Notes under the pieces: model-generated
Databases searched by the model: none
What the model was told of the DNA's origin: nothing
What the model saw: only the letters and a program-made list of their open reading frames with translations
Translations under genes and position numbers: made by a program
Source: Lysobacter daejeonensis GH1-9
GTDB lineage: Bacteria > Pseudomonadota > Gammaproteobacteria > Xanthomonadales > Xanthomonadaceae
NCBI RefSeq assembly: GCF_000768355.1
Contig: NZ_AVPU01000002.1
Coordinates: 182,443 to 246,442 of the forward strand
Length of the DNA: 64,000 nt
Direction: 5' to 3'
Shown here: positions 1 to 9,351 of the stretch, piece by piece
Layout of the letters: each line of letters starts with the position of its first letter
Numbering within the stretch: position 1 is the first letter of the stretch

Positions 1-353
1 TGCACGACCTTGGTCAGGTCCTTGCGGCGCTCCTCGGTCAGCGGGGGCAGGTTGATGCGGATGACAGTGCCGGCCGTGGTCGGGGTCAGGCCCAGGTCGG
101 AATTGATGATCGCCTTTTCCACGGCGGCCACCATCTGCTTCTCCCACGGGGTGATGACCAGCGAGCGGGCATCGCTGACGGCGACCGAGGCCACCTGCGT
201 CAGCGGCATGTCCGAGCCGTAGTAGTTGACCTTCAGGTGGTCGACGATGGCGGGGGACGCACGGCCCGTGCGCAGCTTGGTCAGGTCGTGGCGGAAGGCC
301 TCCACGCTCTTGGCCATGCGGGTCTGGGCGTCTTTCTTGATGTCGTTGATCAT
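1..353 (-). CDS. frr: Ribosome recycling factor (C-terminal part outside the window)
   Basis: Ribosome recycling factor splits post-termination ribosomes together with EF-G and IF3 in the cytoplasm. The visible 117 N-terminal residues begin [10 protein letters not shown] and contain the family stretches TGRASPAI and [14 protein letters not shown]. Full-length proteins are about 185 residues, so roughly a third is missing at the window edge. The ATG at 353 is preceded by a GGAG Shine-Dalgarno. In related genomes frr directly follows pyrH; here a metal-exporter gene lies between them. Family assignment is secure. Confidence 0.95.
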   Translation of the reverse strand, partial: MINDIKKDAQTRMAKSVEAFRHDLTKLRTGRASPAIVDHLKVNYYGSDMPLTQVASVAVSDARSLVITPWEKQMVAAVEKAIINSDLGLTPTTAGTVIRINLPPLTEERRKDLTKVV

Positions 354-459
354 CGCCGGCTCCGATCCTGTAGCGGTAATCGCGGGATTATAGAGGGAGC
401 GGGGGTGTCGCGTGTCATCACGCGGGTTTGCGGGCCTTGCATGGCGCGGGCGCGCGACC

Positions 460-1407
460 TTAGTGGTCGCGCGCATGGTGCCCGTGCCCGGCCTCGATCT
501 GTCCGTGTGGCGCCCGCTCGTGCTGGTCGTGCTCACAGGCCCGGCCGTGCTCCACCTGCAGCGTGGGGTGGTTGATGCCGAAGCGGTCGTCGAGCGCATG
601 GTTGAGCTCGTCGATGAAGCGGTCGTGGTGCTCGTCATAGGGACGCACCAGGTGGGCGGTCATGGCGATTTCGCCCGCGCCCAGCGACCAGATGTGCACG
701 TGGTGCACCGCGATGACGCCCGGTTGCGATCGCAGGTACGCCGTCACCTCCTCCTGGTCGATGGCCTTGGGTACCGCGTCCATCGCCGCGCTGAAGCTCT
801 CGCGCAGCAGGCTGGAAGCACCCATGGCAACCACGAGGGCCACGAGCAGCGCCGTGGTCGGGTCCAGCCACGCCCAGCCGAACCACCACATGCCCGCGCC
901 GGCCAGCACGGCCGCCAGTGACACGGCGGCGTCGGCGATCAGGTGCAGGAAGGCCCCTCGGCGGTTCAGGTCGTGATCGTGCCCATCGCGCACGAACCAC
1001 GCGGCGCCCAGGTTGACGGCAATGCCGATGGCGGCAACGACCATGACCGGCACGCCCGGCACTTCGGGCGGGGCCATGAAGCGGCGGATCGCCTCCCACC
1101 CCAGTGCGCCGGAAAAGGCGACCAGCAGGGTCGCATTGGCCAGCGGCGAAAGCAGGGTGGCGCGGCGCCAGCCGTAGCTGTGGCGGCCGCTGGGCGGGCG
1201 GCGGGCGATGACCGCCGCCCCCCAGGCCAGGGCCAGGCCCAGCACGTCGCCAAAGTTGTGCAGCGCGTCCGACAGCAGCGCGAGCGAATTGGTCGCGAAG
1301 CCGTAGCCGGCCTCGAGGATGGTGTACGCCAGGTTGATCAGCGTGACCGCGGCGAAAGCGCGGGTGCCGTCATGTCCGTGTGTGTGGTCGTCGTGATGAA
1401 GCGACAT
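460..1407 (-). CDS. CDF-family divalent metal cation efflux transporter
   Basis: Inner-membrane proton-coupled exporter of the cation diffusion facilitator family, which removes Zn2+, Co2+ or similar ions from the cytoplasm. The 315-residue length is typical. The two metal-site HxxxD motifs are present in transmembrane helices 2 and 5 (H50/D54 and H155/D159). The N-terminus and C-terminus are both rich in His and Asp, and the region after about residue 210 looks like the usual cytoplasmic ferredoxin-like domain. It starts 24 bp after the pyrH stop and is 106 bp before frr, so it probably shares the pyrH transcript. The exact metal cannot be told from sequence; Zn2+ (ZitB/CzcD-like) is the default guess. 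Confidence 0.88.
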   Translation of the reverse strand: MSLHHDDHTHGHDGTRAFAAVTLINLAYTILEAGYGFATNSLALLSDALHNFGDVLGLALAWGAAVIARRPPSGRHSYGWRRATLLSPLANATLLVAFSGALGWEAIRRFMAPPEVPGVPVMVVAAIGIAVNLGAAWFVRDGHDHDLNRRGAFLHLIADAAVSLAAVLAGAGMWWFGWAWLDPTTALLVALVVAMGASSLLRESFSAAMDAVPKAIDQEEVTAYLRSQPGVIAVHHVHIWSLGAGEIAMTAHLVRPYDEHHDRFIDELNHALDDRFGINHPTLQVEHGRACEHDQHERAPHGQIEAGHGHHARDH

Positions 1408-1431
1408 GGCCGGCCCTTTGGCGAGCGCGGG

Positions 1432-2166
1432 TCAGGCCGCCGTGCCGTTGCGGCCCTGGACCAGGGTGCCGATGGGCTCGCCGCTCAGGATCCGCAGCAA
1501 GACGCCGGGCTGGCTCATGTCGAAGATCCGGAGCGGCAGGTCGCTGTCGCGGCACAGCGCGAACGCCGCCGTGTCCATGACCTGCAGGTCGCGGGCGATC
1601 ACTTCGTCGTATGACAGTTTGTCGTAGCGGACCGCATCCGAGTGCTTCTTGGGGTCCTTGTCGTACACGCCATCGACTTTGGTGGCCTTCAGCAGCAGGT
1701 CTGCGCCGATCTCGACCGCGCGCAACGCCGCGCCCGAATCGGTGGTGAAGAAGGGGGCGCCGACGCCGGCGGCGAAGATCACCAGCCGCCCCTTCTCCAG
1801 GTGGCGGATCGCGCGGCGGCGGATGTAGTCCTCGCACACGTCGTTGATCTTGATCGCGCTCATGACCCGGGCCTTGCCGCCCAGCTTCTCCAGCGCATCC
1901 TGCATGGCCAGGGCGTTGATGACCGTGGCCAGCATGCCCATCTGGTCGCCGGTCACCCGGTCCATGCCGCCGGCCGCGAGGCCCGCGCCGCGGAAGATGT
2001 TGCCGCCGCCGATCACCAGGGCGACCTCGGCCCCGGCTTCACGGGCTTCCATGACCTCCCGGGCCAGCCGGCCAATGACCTTGGGGTCGATGCCGTAGTC
2101 CTCGTCGCCCATCAGCGCCTCGCCGGAAAGTTTCAGGAGGACGCGGCGGTAGGCGAGTTGGGACAT
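1432..2166 (-). CDS. pyrH: Uridylate (UMP) kinase
   Basis: Cytoplasmic hexameric UMP kinase that phosphorylates UMP to UDP in pyrimidine nucleotide synthesis. The 244-residue product has the amino acid kinase fold: N-terminal LLKLSGEAL phosphate-binding segment, GGGNIFRG loop and the [18 protein letters not shown] nucleotide region. Length fits the family. It lies downstream of tsf but beyond an intrinsic terminator, and has its own -10-like TACAAT about 35 bp upstream of the ATG, so it can be transcribed independently of rpsB-tsf. Confidence 0.97.
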   Translation of the reverse strand: MSQLAYRRVLLKLSGEALMGDEDYGIDPKVIGRLAREVMEAREAGAEVALVIGGGNIFRGAGLAAGGMDRVTGDQMGMLATVINALAMQDALEKLGGKARVMSAIKINDVCEDYIRRRAIRHLEKGRLVIFAAGVGAPFFTTDSGAALRAVEIGADLLLKATKVDGVYDKDPKKHSDAVRYDKLSYDEVIARDLQVMDTAAFALCRDSDLPLRIFDMSQPGVLLRILSGEPIGTLVQGRNGTAA

Positions 2167-2199
2167 GGTGACCTCAAAGCAGGGCGGGCGAACCGTGGA

Positions 2200-2205
2200 A
2201 TTGTA
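2200..2205 (-). promoter_or_regulatory. Probable -10 element of pyrH
   Basis: On the minus strand TACAAT sits 34 bp before the pyrH ATG and beyond the tsf terminator. The -35 region is poor (TGGCTG-like at 17-18 bp spacing), so the call rests on the -10 and on position. Confidence 0.45.
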
Positions 2206-2237
2206 GCTGTTCTGCCCGGCTCCCAGCCACGGGCAAC

Positions 2238-2266
2238 AAAAAAGCCGCGGTTTCCCGCGGCTTTTT
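2238..2266 (-). terminator. Intrinsic terminator after tsf
   Basis: A perfect 7-bp GC stem (2244-2250 with 2255-2261) with a 4-nt loop is flanked by A6 on the left and T5 on the right. It ends the rpsB-tsf transcript on the minus strand, which sees the A-run as a U-tract. Confidence 0.88.
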
Positions 2267-2286
2267 CGTGTCTCGGAGACTGCAGA

Positions 2287-3165
2287 TCAGACCTGCATCG
2301 CCTTCGCGACTTCGGCGGCGTAGTCTTCCACCACCTTCTCGATGCCTTCGCCGACCACCAGGCGCTGGAAGCCGATCACTTCGGCGCCGGCGGCCTTGAC
2401 GGCCTGCTCGACGGTCTGGTCGCTGTTCAGCACGTACGGCTGGCCGTACAGGGTGACCTCGTTGACGATCTTGTTGATCTTGCCGCTGATGATCTTCTCG
2501 AGGATGTCGGCCGGCTTGGCCTTGTCCTTGTCGCTCATCTTGGCCAGCTCGATTTCCTTTTCCTTCTCGACGAAGGAGGCCGGGACGTCGGTCGCCTTGA
2601 CGTACGGCGGGTTCATCGCCGCGACGTGCATCGCGATGCCACGGGCCAGATCGGCGTCGCCGCCCTTGACCTCGACCAGCACGCCGATCTTGCCGCCGTG
2701 CACATAGGCAGCGACGTTGTTGTCGGTGTTGACCACGGCCAGGCGACGGACCTGGATGTTCTCGCCGAGCTTGGAGATGGCGGCGGCGCGCGACTCCTCG
2801 ACGGTCTCGCCGGAGGCGACCTTGGCGGCCTTCACGGTGTCGGCGTCGGTGGCGCCGGCGGCCAGGGCAGCCTGGGCGACAGCGTTGGTGAAGGCGATGA
2901 AATTCTCGTCCTTGGCCACGAAGTCGGTTTCGGAATTGATCTCGACCAGCACGGCCTTGCCGCCGTCCTGGGCTACCGCGATGCGGCCTTCGGCGGCCAC
3001 GCGGTCAGCCTTCTTGTCGGCCTTGGCCAGGCCCGACTTGCGCAGCCACTCGGCGGCGGCGTCGATGTCGCCGTTGTTCTCGGTCAGGGCCTTCTTGCAC
3101 TCCATCATGCCGGCGCCGGTGCGCTCGCGGAGTTCCTTGACCAGGGAGGCGGTGATTTCTGCCAT
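2287..3165 (-). CDS. tsf: Translation elongation factor Ts
   Basis: Guanine nucleotide exchange factor that releases GDP from EF-Tu. The 292-residue protein begins with the UBA-like segment and the signature [16 protein letters not shown], followed by the [11 protein letters not shown] region and the C-terminal [12 protein letters not shown] end. It lies 176 bp downstream of rpsB in the standard rpsB-tsf arrangement, with a strong hairpin in the gap, and is closed by an intrinsic terminator. Confidence 0.98.
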   Translation of the reverse strand: MAEITASLVKELRERTGAGMMECKKALTENNGDIDAAAEWLRKSGLAKADKKADRVAAEGRIAVAQDGGKAVLVEINSETDFVAKDENFIAFTNAVAQAALAAGATDADTVKAAKVASGETVEESRAAAISKLGENIQVRRLAVVNTDNNVAAYVHGGKIGVLVEVKGGDADLARGIAMHVAAMNPPYVKATDVPASFVEKEKEIELAKMSDKDKAKPADILEKIISGKINKIVNEVTLYGQPYVLNSDQTVEQAVKAAGAEVIGFQRLVVGEGIEKVVEDYAAEVAKAMQV

Positions 3166-3300
3166 GGGGATTTACCTCGAATGTGTGGCCGGGCCGGGCG
3201 CAGCGGGCAGGCTGCGCGATGGGTCGGATAGGGCGGGGCACAGGCTCCCCGCTGCGTCCGGACCGGCGAAAGTGGGCGGTGGCACGGGACCACCGCGGTG

Positions 3301-3332
3301 AACGCCGCCGACCAGTGTGGCGCGGCGGCGTT
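3301..3332 (-). other. Stem-loop between rpsB and tsf
   Basis: A 10-bp perfect inverted repeat (3301-3310 with 3323-3332) containing a small inner 3-bp stem lies just after the rpsB stop. No U-run follows in the minus direction, so it is more likely a processing or mRNA-stability hairpin, or a weak attenuator, than a full terminator. Confidence 0.4.
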
Positions 3333-3341
3333 ACGGCTCGC

Positions 3342-4145
3342 TTACTCGGCCGAGTCGGCCTTGGCCTTCTTGGCCGGAGCGCGACGGCCCTTCGGGGCCT
3401 CGGCGCCTTCTTCACCCTCGGCGGCAGCGGCGAACTCTTCCTCGCGGACGCCGGCCTGCGGAGCAGCGGCCTTGCCTTCCAGCACGGCGTCGGCAGCGGC
3501 GCGGGCGTACAGCTGCACGGCGCGGATGGCGTCGTCGTTGCCCGGGATCGCGTAATCAACCAGCTCCGGGTTGTAGTTGGTGTCGACGACGGCGATGACC
3601 GGGATGCCGAGCTTCTTGGCTTCCTTGATCGCGATGTCTTCGTGGCCGATGTCGATGACGAAGATGGCGTCCGGCAGGCGGTTCATCTCCTTGATGCCGC
3701 CCAGCGAGGCCTCCAGCTTGTCGCGCTCGCGGCGCAGGCCCAGCACTTCGTGCTTGACCAGCTTCTGGAACGTGCCGTCGGTTTCAGCGGCTTCCAGCTC
3801 CTTCAGGCGGGCAACCGACTGCTTCACGGTGCGGAAGTTGGTCAGGGTGCCGCCCAGCCAGCGCTGGTTCATGAACGGCATGCCGCAACGCTCGGCCTCT
3901 TCCTTGATGGCTTCGCGCGCCGAGCGCTTGGTGCCAAGGAACAGGATCATGCCGCGCTTCTGGGCGACGCCCGAGATGAAGTTCATCGCGTCGTTGAACA
4001 GCGGAACGGTCTTCTCGAGGTTGATGATGTGGATCTTGCCGCGGGCACCGAAGATGTACGGACCCATCTTCGGGTTCCAGTAGCGGGTCTGGTGGCCGAA
4101 GTGGACGCCGGCTTCCAGCATCTGGCGCATGGTGATCTGGGGCAT
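3342..4145 (-). CDS. rpsB: 30S ribosomal protein S2
   Basis: Small-subunit ribosomal protein S2. The 267-residue product starts [19 protein letters not shown] and contains the family segments [11 protein letters not shown] and [15 protein letters not shown]. The last 35 or so residues are Ala/Glu/Lys-rich, longer than in E. coli (241 residues), as is common in Xanthomonadaceae. The start has a GGAG Shine-Dalgarno 9 nt upstream. A good promoter about 260 bp upstream gives it a long leader, which fits autoregulation by S2 as known in other proteobacteria. Confidence 0.98.
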   Translation of the reverse strand: MPQITMRQMLEAGVHFGHQTRYWNPKMGPYIFGARGKIHIINLEKTVPLFNDAMNFISGVAQKRGMILFLGTKRSAREAIKEEAERCGMPFMNQRWLGGTLTNFRTVKQSVARLKELEAAETDGTFQKLVKHEVLGLRRERDKLEASLGGIKEMNRLPDAIFVIDIGHEDIAIKEAKKLGIPVIAVVDTNYNPELVDYAIPGNDDAIRAVQLYARAAADAVLEGKAAAPQAGVREEEFAAAAEGEEGAEAPKGRRAPAKKAKADSAE

Positions 4146-4401
4146 TGCTTGTAACTCCAGGCAGTGGAACCCGGCCGCGGGAAAGTGGGCGGCCTGCCCG
4201 CGCTGTGTGCGGGGCGAGGGTTCCGGGGTTGGGCCTCCCTGTCGCTTCCATCTCCGAACCCATTGATCCGTAAGGACTTCAGGGCACCCCGGGACGGGCT
4301 GTGGCGGCAGGTGTGTATTCGCCTGCGAGGGGCTTGGAGCCCTTCACTGACACCCGGCGTGGGCGGCATACAACCGGCGAGGCCGGACGCATAGCCGCAG
4401 A

Positions 4402-4430
4402 AGCATAGCCCGGACGGAGATCCCGGGCAA
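4402..4430 (-). promoter_or_regulatory. Probable rpsB promoter with a long (about 250-nt) leader
   Basis: Minus-strand TTGCCC (4425-4430) and TATGCT (4402-4407) are separated by exactly 17 bp. Transcription would start near 4395, leaving a leader of about 250 nt before rpsB. The rest of the 494-bp gap between rpsB and map holds this leader, a 117-bp inverted-repeat element and the map -10 box; I see no gene in it. Confidence 0.6.
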
Positions 4431-4448
4431 CTCGGGGCGGTGGGGCGG

Positions 4449-4565
4449 GAGAGGGGGCCGTGCCATGGGGTTGCGGAAAAGCCGGCCATGGATGGCCGGC
4501 GGCCCGACTCACGGCAGGATGCCGCGACGGAGGGCTGGAGCGACCCCATGGCACGGCTCCCTCTC
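4449..4565. repeat. 117-bp element bounded by 23-bp inverted repeats
   Basis: Arms 4449-4471 and 4543-4565 are reverse complements over 23 bp with one mismatch. Inside lies a second near-perfect palindrome at 4481-4500. There is no coding capacity. It sits between the rpsB promoter and the map start. It looks like a small palindromic intergenic element (REP/MITE-like) or a large RNA fold. No second copy is seen in this window. Confidence 0.6.
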
Positions 4566-4627
4566 ACGCTCTGCCCGTCAAGGGCGCTTGCGACCGGAAC
4601 CATCAGGCAACCGCAGTGCGGATCAGG

Positions 4628-4633
4628 GATAAT
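4628..4633 (+). promoter_or_regulatory. Probable -10 of map, placed for a leaderless transcript
   Basis: GATAAT ends 6 nt before the map ATG, so a normal start site would fall on the ATG itself. There is no Shine-Dalgarno before map, which agrees with a leaderless message. No clear -35 is visible. Confidence 0.5.
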
Positions 4634-4639
4634 GTGCGA

Positions 4640-5416
4640 ATGGCAATCACCCTCAAGACCCCCGAAGACATCGAGAAGATGCGCGTCGCCGGCCGCCTGG
4701 CCGCCGAGGTGCTGCAGGTCGTGGCCCCGCATGTGAAGCCGGGCGTGACGACCGAGGAACTGGACCGCATCTGCCACGACCACATCGTCAAGGTGCAGCA
4801 GGCGATCCCGGCCAACGTTGGCTACAAGGGGTTCCCCAAGACCGTCTGCACGTCGGTCAACAACGTCATCTGTCACGGCATTCCCAGCCCCGGCAAGGTG
4901 CTGAAGGAAGGCGACATCGTCAACATCGATGTCACCGTGATCAAGGACGGGTGGCATGGCGACACCAGTCGCATGTATTACGTGGGCACGCCCTCGGTCA
5001 TGGCCAAGCGCCTGGTCGAAGTGACGCGCGAGGCGATGTTCCGAGGCATCCGCATGGTCAAGCCGGGCGTGACGCTGGGCGACATCGGCGCGGCCATCCA
5101 GGAGTATGCGGAGTCCGAGCGCTTCAGCGTGGTCCGCGAATACTGCGGCCACGGCATTGGCAGGGTTTACCACGAGGATCCGCAGGTGCTGCATTACGGC
5201 CGCGCCGGTGAGGGCGTGGTGCTGAAGCCGGGCATGACCTTCACCATCGAGCCGATGATCAACGAGGGCACGCGCCATACGCGCCTGCTGCCCGATGGTT
5301 GGACCGTGGTCACCAAGGACCGCAAGCTCTCGGCGCAGTGGGAACACACCGTGGTGGTGACCGAGGACGGCGTGGAGATCCTGACCCGCCTGCCGGGCGA
5401 CGACAACGACCTATGA
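4640..5416 (+). CDS. map: Type I methionine aminopeptidase
   Basis: Removes the N-terminal Met from nascent proteins. The 258-residue length is typical. Metal-ligand motifs are visible: INIDVTVIKDGWHGDTSRM (two Asp), GHGIGRVYHEDP (His) and FTIEPMI (Glu), and a final Glu in QWEHTVVVTE. The ATG at 4640 starts MAITLKTPEDIEKM, matching family N-termini; the upstream in-frame extension does not look like protein. It overlaps glnD by 4 bp (ATGA), so the two are translationally coupled. Confidence 0.97.
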   Translation: MAITLKTPEDIEKMRVAGRLAAEVLQVVAPHVKPGVTTEELDRICHDHIVKVQQAIPANVGYKGFPKTVCTSVNNVICHGIPSPGKVLKEGDIVNIDVTVIKDGWHGDTSRMYYVGTPSVMAKRLVEVTREAMFRGIRMVKPGVTLGDIGAAIQEYAESERFSVVREYCGHGIGRVYHEDPQVLHYGRAGEGVVLKPGMTFTIEPMINEGTRHTRLLPDGWTVVTKDRKLSAQWEHTVVVTEDGVEILTRLPGDDNDL

Positions 5417-8067
5417 GTGGCGCGGACGTCGGCGAGGCCCCTGCACCGGAGCCGACAGCCGGCCTCGCGGACCCGGTCGCACAGCCTGTGGACGATGCTG
5501 TCTGGGCGGCGGCGACGCGTGGTGCCCTGGCACAACTGGATGCCACGTTGGCGGCATCGTTCAAGGCCGATTGCGACATCGACCGCCTGTTGAAGGCGCG
5601 CACCGCGGGCGTGGATGCGCACGTGGCGGCCGCGTGGCAACGCTGCGTCGCGGGCGCGGAAGGCCTGGCACTTTTCGCTGTGGGCGGTTATGGGCGCGGC
5701 GAACTGTTCCCGCAATCGGACATCGACCTGTTGGTGCTGGCCGAACCGCAGTCGCAGGCGACGCACGCCGATGCGCTAGCGCGCTTCATTGCGCTGCTGT
5801 GGGACGCGGGATTGCACGCAGGACACGCGGTGCGTTCGGCGGGGCAGTGCACCGAGGCCGCCGCGGACCTGACGGTCATGACGGCATTGCTCGAATCGCG
5901 GCCCCTGGTGTCCGACGATGCGGCCATCGCGGCCCTGGTGGACGCGATCAGCCCCTCGCTGGTGTGGCCGGCGCGGGAATTCTTCAGCGCAAAACGCGAG
6001 GAGCTGCGGCTGCGCCACGCCCGCCACGGCGATACCGCTGACAACCTCGAGCCCAACCTGAAGGAAGGGCCTGGCGGCTTGCGGGACGTGCAGACCCTGC
6101 GCTGGATGGCATTGCGCATCCTGGGCACGGGCGACATGGAATCGTTGGTCGCGATCGGGCTCATGGGCGCCGACGAAGTTGCGACCGTTCGCCGCGAGCG
6201 CCAGGCCCTTTCACGACTGCGCTGGGGCTTGCACCTGGTGGCAGGCAAGCGCGAAGAGCGCCTGCGTTTCGATTACCAGAAGCTGCTGGCGGCACGCCTC
6301 GGGCACGAGGACAGCGCCGGCAACCTCGGTGTCGAGCAGATGATGCAGGGGTTCTACCGCAGCGCCGCGCTGGTGTTGCGCATTGGCGACCGCCTGCTGC
6401 AGCGCTTCGAGGAACAACTGGAAGGCGAGGCGGCGCCCGAGCCCATCGACGACCTGTTCGAACTGCGTCGCGGCTACCTGACGGCGCGCGATCCGGTCTG
6501 GCCGCGCACGCCCGATGCGATGTTCGCGCTGTTCGCGGTGTGGGCCCAGCGTACCGACGTGCGCGGCTTGCACTCGCGTACGGCCCGCGCGCTGGCAGAG
6601 ACGCTGCCGATGATTCCCTCCTACGAGGACGCGTCGCCTGCGCTGCGCAACCGCTTCATGCAGCTGTTGCGTGGGCCGCAGCCGGTCAGTTGCCTGTCGC
6701 GCATGGCCCGGTTGGGCGTGCTTGGGCGCTGGATCCCGGCGTTCTCCAACGTGTCGGGCCGCATGCAGTTCGACCTGTTCCATGTCTATACCGTGGACCA
6801 GCACACGTTGGCGGTGTTGAAGAACCTGGCGTCGTTTGCGTCGGGTCAGCCGGACGAGCGCTTCGTGCTGGCGCACGAAGTCTGGCCGCGACTGCACAAG
6901 CCGGAGTTGCTGCTCCTGGCGGGGCTGTTCCACGACATCGCCAAGGGGCGGGGCGGCGACCATTCCGAGTTGGGCGCCGTGGATGCACGGGTGTTCTGCG
7001 AGGCCATGGGGTTGTCCGAGGGCGCCACCGCGCTGGTCGAGTGGCTGGTGCGCCAACATCTGCTGATGTCGGTGACGGCGCAGAAGCAGGATATCGCCGA
7101 CCCCGACGTGATCCACCGCTTTGCCACGCTCGTGGCAGATCGCGAGCGCCTGGACCACCTGTACCTGTTGACCTGTGCCGACATCGCGGGCACGTCGCCA
7201 AAGCTGTGGAATGCGTGGAAGGACCGGTTGCTCGCCGACCTGTACACCACCACCCGCCTGGCACTGCGTCGCGGCTTGGAGAACCCCGTTGCCGCCGCCG
7301 AGCGCAGCGCCGAAACGCGCTCGGGTGCGAGGGCGATGCTGGAGGCATTTGGCGTCAGCAACGCCGAAGTGGATGCGCTGTTCGCGCGCATGCCCGATGT
7401 GGGATTCCAGCGCGGACGGTCCGACCAGCTGGCTTGGCAGGCGGCCTCATTGCGTGGCGTGGCCCTTGGCGAGACCCGCGTGCGTGCGCGCCCCGTGTCC
7501 GCACACGCGGGCGCACTCGAGGTGTTCGTGCATTCCCCTAATCGCGACGGGCTGTTCGCGGCCATCGTCGCGACCCTCGATCGCTGCGGCCTGGCCATCC
7601 AGCAGGCCCGCGTGCTGGACGGCCCGCAGGACACCATCTTCGACACTTTTGAAGTGGTGTCGACCGACCCGCGCAGCACTCCTTCGGCCGAAGAGATCGA
7701 GCGTCGGCTCGCTGCCGCACTGGCGGGCCCGCTGGAGGCCATCCGCCCGGCGCGTCGCGCGCAGCCCCGGCACCTGCGCCACTTCCGCATCGTGCCGCAG
7801 GTGGCCTTCAACACCCTGGATGCCGGCGGTAAGCCGCGCACCATGCTGAGCCTGGTATGCAACGACCGCCCCGGCCTGCTGGCCGACGTGGCGTGCGCGC
7901 TGCGCGACCAGGGCCTGCGCGTGCACGATGCGCGCATCGCCACCTTTGGCGAGCGCGCCGAGGACGTGTTCCAGATCACCGACGGGCGCGACCTGCCGCT
8001 CGACGAACCCCAGCAGCTGGCGCTTCGCGAAGCGCTGCTGGCCTGCCTAGATGGAGAAAGCCGATGA
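5413..8067 (+). CDS. glnD: [Protein-PII] uridylyltransferase / uridylyl-removing enzyme
   Basis: Bifunctional sensor of glutamine that adds UMP to, or removes it from, PII protein and so sets nitrogen assimilation. The 884-residue protein shows the full domain order: nucleotidyltransferase with [17 protein letters not shown] near residue 91, the PII-uridylyltransferase helical domain, an HD hydrolase domain with [14 protein letters not shown] near residue 507, and two C-terminal ACT domains (about 700 and 810) that bind glutamine. The start overlaps the map stop by 4 bp; its stop overlaps the dapD start by 4 bp. Confidence 0.97.
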   Translation: MSGADVGEAPAPEPTAGLADPVAQPVDDAVWAAATRGALAQLDATLAASFKADCDIDRLLKARTAGVDAHVAAAWQRCVAGAEGLALFAVGGYGRGELFPQSDIDLLVLAEPQSQATHADALARFIALLWDAGLHAGHAVRSAGQCTEAAADLTVMTALLESRPLVSDDAAIAALVDAISPSLVWPAREFFSAKREELRLRHARHGDTADNLEPNLKEGPGGLRDVQTLRWMALRILGTGDMESLVAIGLMGADEVATVRRERQALSRLRWGLHLVAGKREERLRFDYQKLLAARLGHEDSAGNLGVEQMMQGFYRSAALVLRIGDRLLQRFEEQLEGEAAPEPIDDLFELRRGYLTARDPVWPRTPDAMFALFAVWAQRTDVRGLHSRTARALAETLPMIPSYEDASPALRNRFMQLLRGPQPVSCLSRMARLGVLGRWIPAFSNVSGRMQFDLFHVYTVDQHTLAVLKNLASFASGQPDERFVLAHEVWPRLHKPELLLLAGLFHDIAKGRGGDHSELGAVDARVFCEAMGLSEGATALVEWLVRQHLLMSVTAQKQDIADPDVIHRFATLVADRERLDHLYLLTCADIAGTSPKLWNAWKDRLLADLYTTTRLALRRGLENPVAAAERSAETRSGARAMLEAFGVSNAEVDALFARMPDVGFQRGRSDQLAWQAASLRGVALGETRVRARPVSAHAGALEVFVHSPNRDGLFAAIVATLDRCGLAIQQARVLDGPQDTIFDTFEVVSTDPRSTPSAEEIERRLAAALAGPLEAIRPARRAQPRHLRHFRIVPQVAFNTLDAGGKPRTMLSLVCNDRPGLLADVACALRDQGLRVHDARIATFGERAEDVFQITDGRDLPLDEPQQLALREALLACLDGESR

Positions 8068-8960
8068 GCCCCGCCAAGAAGACCGCCCGCAAGACCGTTC
8101 GCAAGAAGGCCGCACCCAAGGGGCCGGGCGTGGATGAGCTGAAGTTCATGATCGAAAGCGCCTGGGAGCGGCGCACCATGCTCACCCTCGACGAGATCGA
8201 TGGTTCGCTGCGCGAGTCCGTGGAGACCGTGATTTCCGGCCTGGAGGACGGCCAGTTCCGAGTGGCCGAGCCTGACGGCGAAGGTGGCTGGAAGGTCAAC
8301 GAGTGGCTCAAGAAGGCGGTGCTGCTGTATTTCCGGGTCAACGAGATGCAGGTGGTCGACGCCCAGCCCGCGCCGTTCTGGGACAAGGTGCCGGCGCGCT
8401 TTGAAGGCTACGGCGAGAACGACTTCCGCAAGCTGGGCGCGCGCGTGGTCCCTGGTGCGATTGCCCGTCGCGGCGCGCACATCGGCAAGGACGTGGTGCT
8501 GATGCCGAGCTTCGTCAACATCGGCGCGCACGTGGGCGAGGGCACGATGGTCGATACCTGGGCCACCGTCGGCTCCTGTGCGCAGGTGGGCAAGCACTGC
8601 CATCTGTCGGGCGGTGCGGGCATCGGTGGCGTGCTGGAGCCGCTGCAGGCCACCCCGACCATCATCGAGGACCATTGCTTCATCGGTGCGCGTTCGGAGG
8701 TCGTGGAGGGCGTGGTCGTCGGCCACCACAGCGTGATCGGCATGGGCGTTTTCCTCGGCCAGAGCACCCGCATCTACAACCGCATGACGGGCGAGGTCAG
8801 CTACGGCTACGTGCCGCCCTACAGCGTGGTGGTGTCGGGACAGCTGCCGGCCAAGGACGGTTCGCACTCGCTGTACTGCGCCGTGATCGTCAAGCAGGTG
8901 GATGCCAGGACCATCGGCAAGACCAGCATCAACGACCTGTTGCGCGGTCTCGCGGATTGA
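8064..8960 (+). CDS. dapD: Tetrahydrodipicolinate N-succinyltransferase
   Basis: Succinyl-CoA-dependent step of lysine and diaminopimelate synthesis, cytoplasmic. The 298-residue protein has the conserved core from about residue 24 ([14 protein letters not shown]), the substrate segment [20 protein letters not shown] and the left-handed beta-helix hexapeptide repeats through [15 protein letters not shown] and [11 protein letters not shown]. The first 23 residues are a Lys/Arg/Ala-rich tail absent from the E. coli enzyme (274 residues). The ATG overlaps the glnD stop (ATGA) and has an upstream GGAG, which supports this start. The lysine pathway partner dapE follows one gene later. Confidence 0.96.
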   Translation: MSPAKKTARKTVRKKAAPKGPGVDELKFMIESAWERRTMLTLDEIDGSLRESVETVISGLEDGQFRVAEPDGEGGWKVNEWLKKAVLLYFRVNEMQVVDAQPAPFWDKVPARFEGYGENDFRKLGARVVPGAIARRGAHIGKDVVLMPSFVNIGAHVGEGTMVDTWATVGSCAQVGKHCHLSGGAGIGGVLEPLQATPTIIEDHCFIGARSEVVEGVVVGHHSVIGMGVFLGQSTRIYNRMTGEVSYGYVPPYSVVVSGQLPAKDGSHSLYCAVIVKQVDARTIGKTSINDLLRGLAD

Positions 8961-8965
8961 GCGGC

Positions 8966-9325
8966 ATGACCACCCTGTACGGACTGAAGAACTGCGATAC
9001 CTGCCGGAAGGCGATGAAGTGGCTGGACCGGTTTGGCGTGGCGCACGCATTCGTCGATTACCGTGAGGCGCGGCAGGCACCCGAGACGCTGCTGGCATGG
9101 CGGGATCAGCTCGGCGGTTGGGAGGCGATGGTCAACAAGTCGTCCACCACCTGGCGAACGTTGCCGGACGCGCGCAAGTCGCCGGGGTCCGATGCCGAGT
9201 GGAAGCTGTTGCTGAAGGAGTATCCGCAGTTGATCCGACGTCCGGTGGTGGTGACCGACGACGGCGTGGTCACGCAGGGCTTCAGTGACAATGGCTTCAA
9301 GAAGCGTTTTGGCGTTGGCGCGTGA
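8966..9325 (+). CDS. ArsC/Spx/YffB-family thioredoxin-fold protein
   Basis: 119-residue member of the arsenate reductase-like family. It starts [20 protein letters not shown], where the CDTC pair sits at the position of the ArsC active-site Cys, and has the family features FVDYR and a C-terminal [15 protein letters not shown]. Such proteins (YffB) sit next to dapE in many gammaproteobacteria, where they are thought to be glutathione-dependent thiol reductases rather than true arsenate reductases. It starts 5 bp after dapD and overlaps the most upstream possible dapE start, so it belongs to the same operon. Confidence 0.88.
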   Translation: MTTLYGLKNCDTCRKAMKWLDRFGVAHAFVDYREARQAPETLLAWRDQLGGWEAMVNKSSTTWRTLPDARKSPGSDAEWKLLLKEYPQLIRRPVVVTDDGVVTQGFSDNGFKKRFGVGA

Positions 9326-9351
9326 ATAGCGCCGTGGGCGGGGGGAGTGCG

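Noticed and set aside
1642..3231. 529-residue open frame antisense to pyrH and tsf
   Set aside because: Same shadow effect; no recognisable family and it covers two certain genes and a terminator.
8966..9325. Arsenate resistance gene
   Set aside because: The ArsC-like fold next to dapE is the YffB-type protein of many gammaproteobacteria; no other arsenic gene is present.
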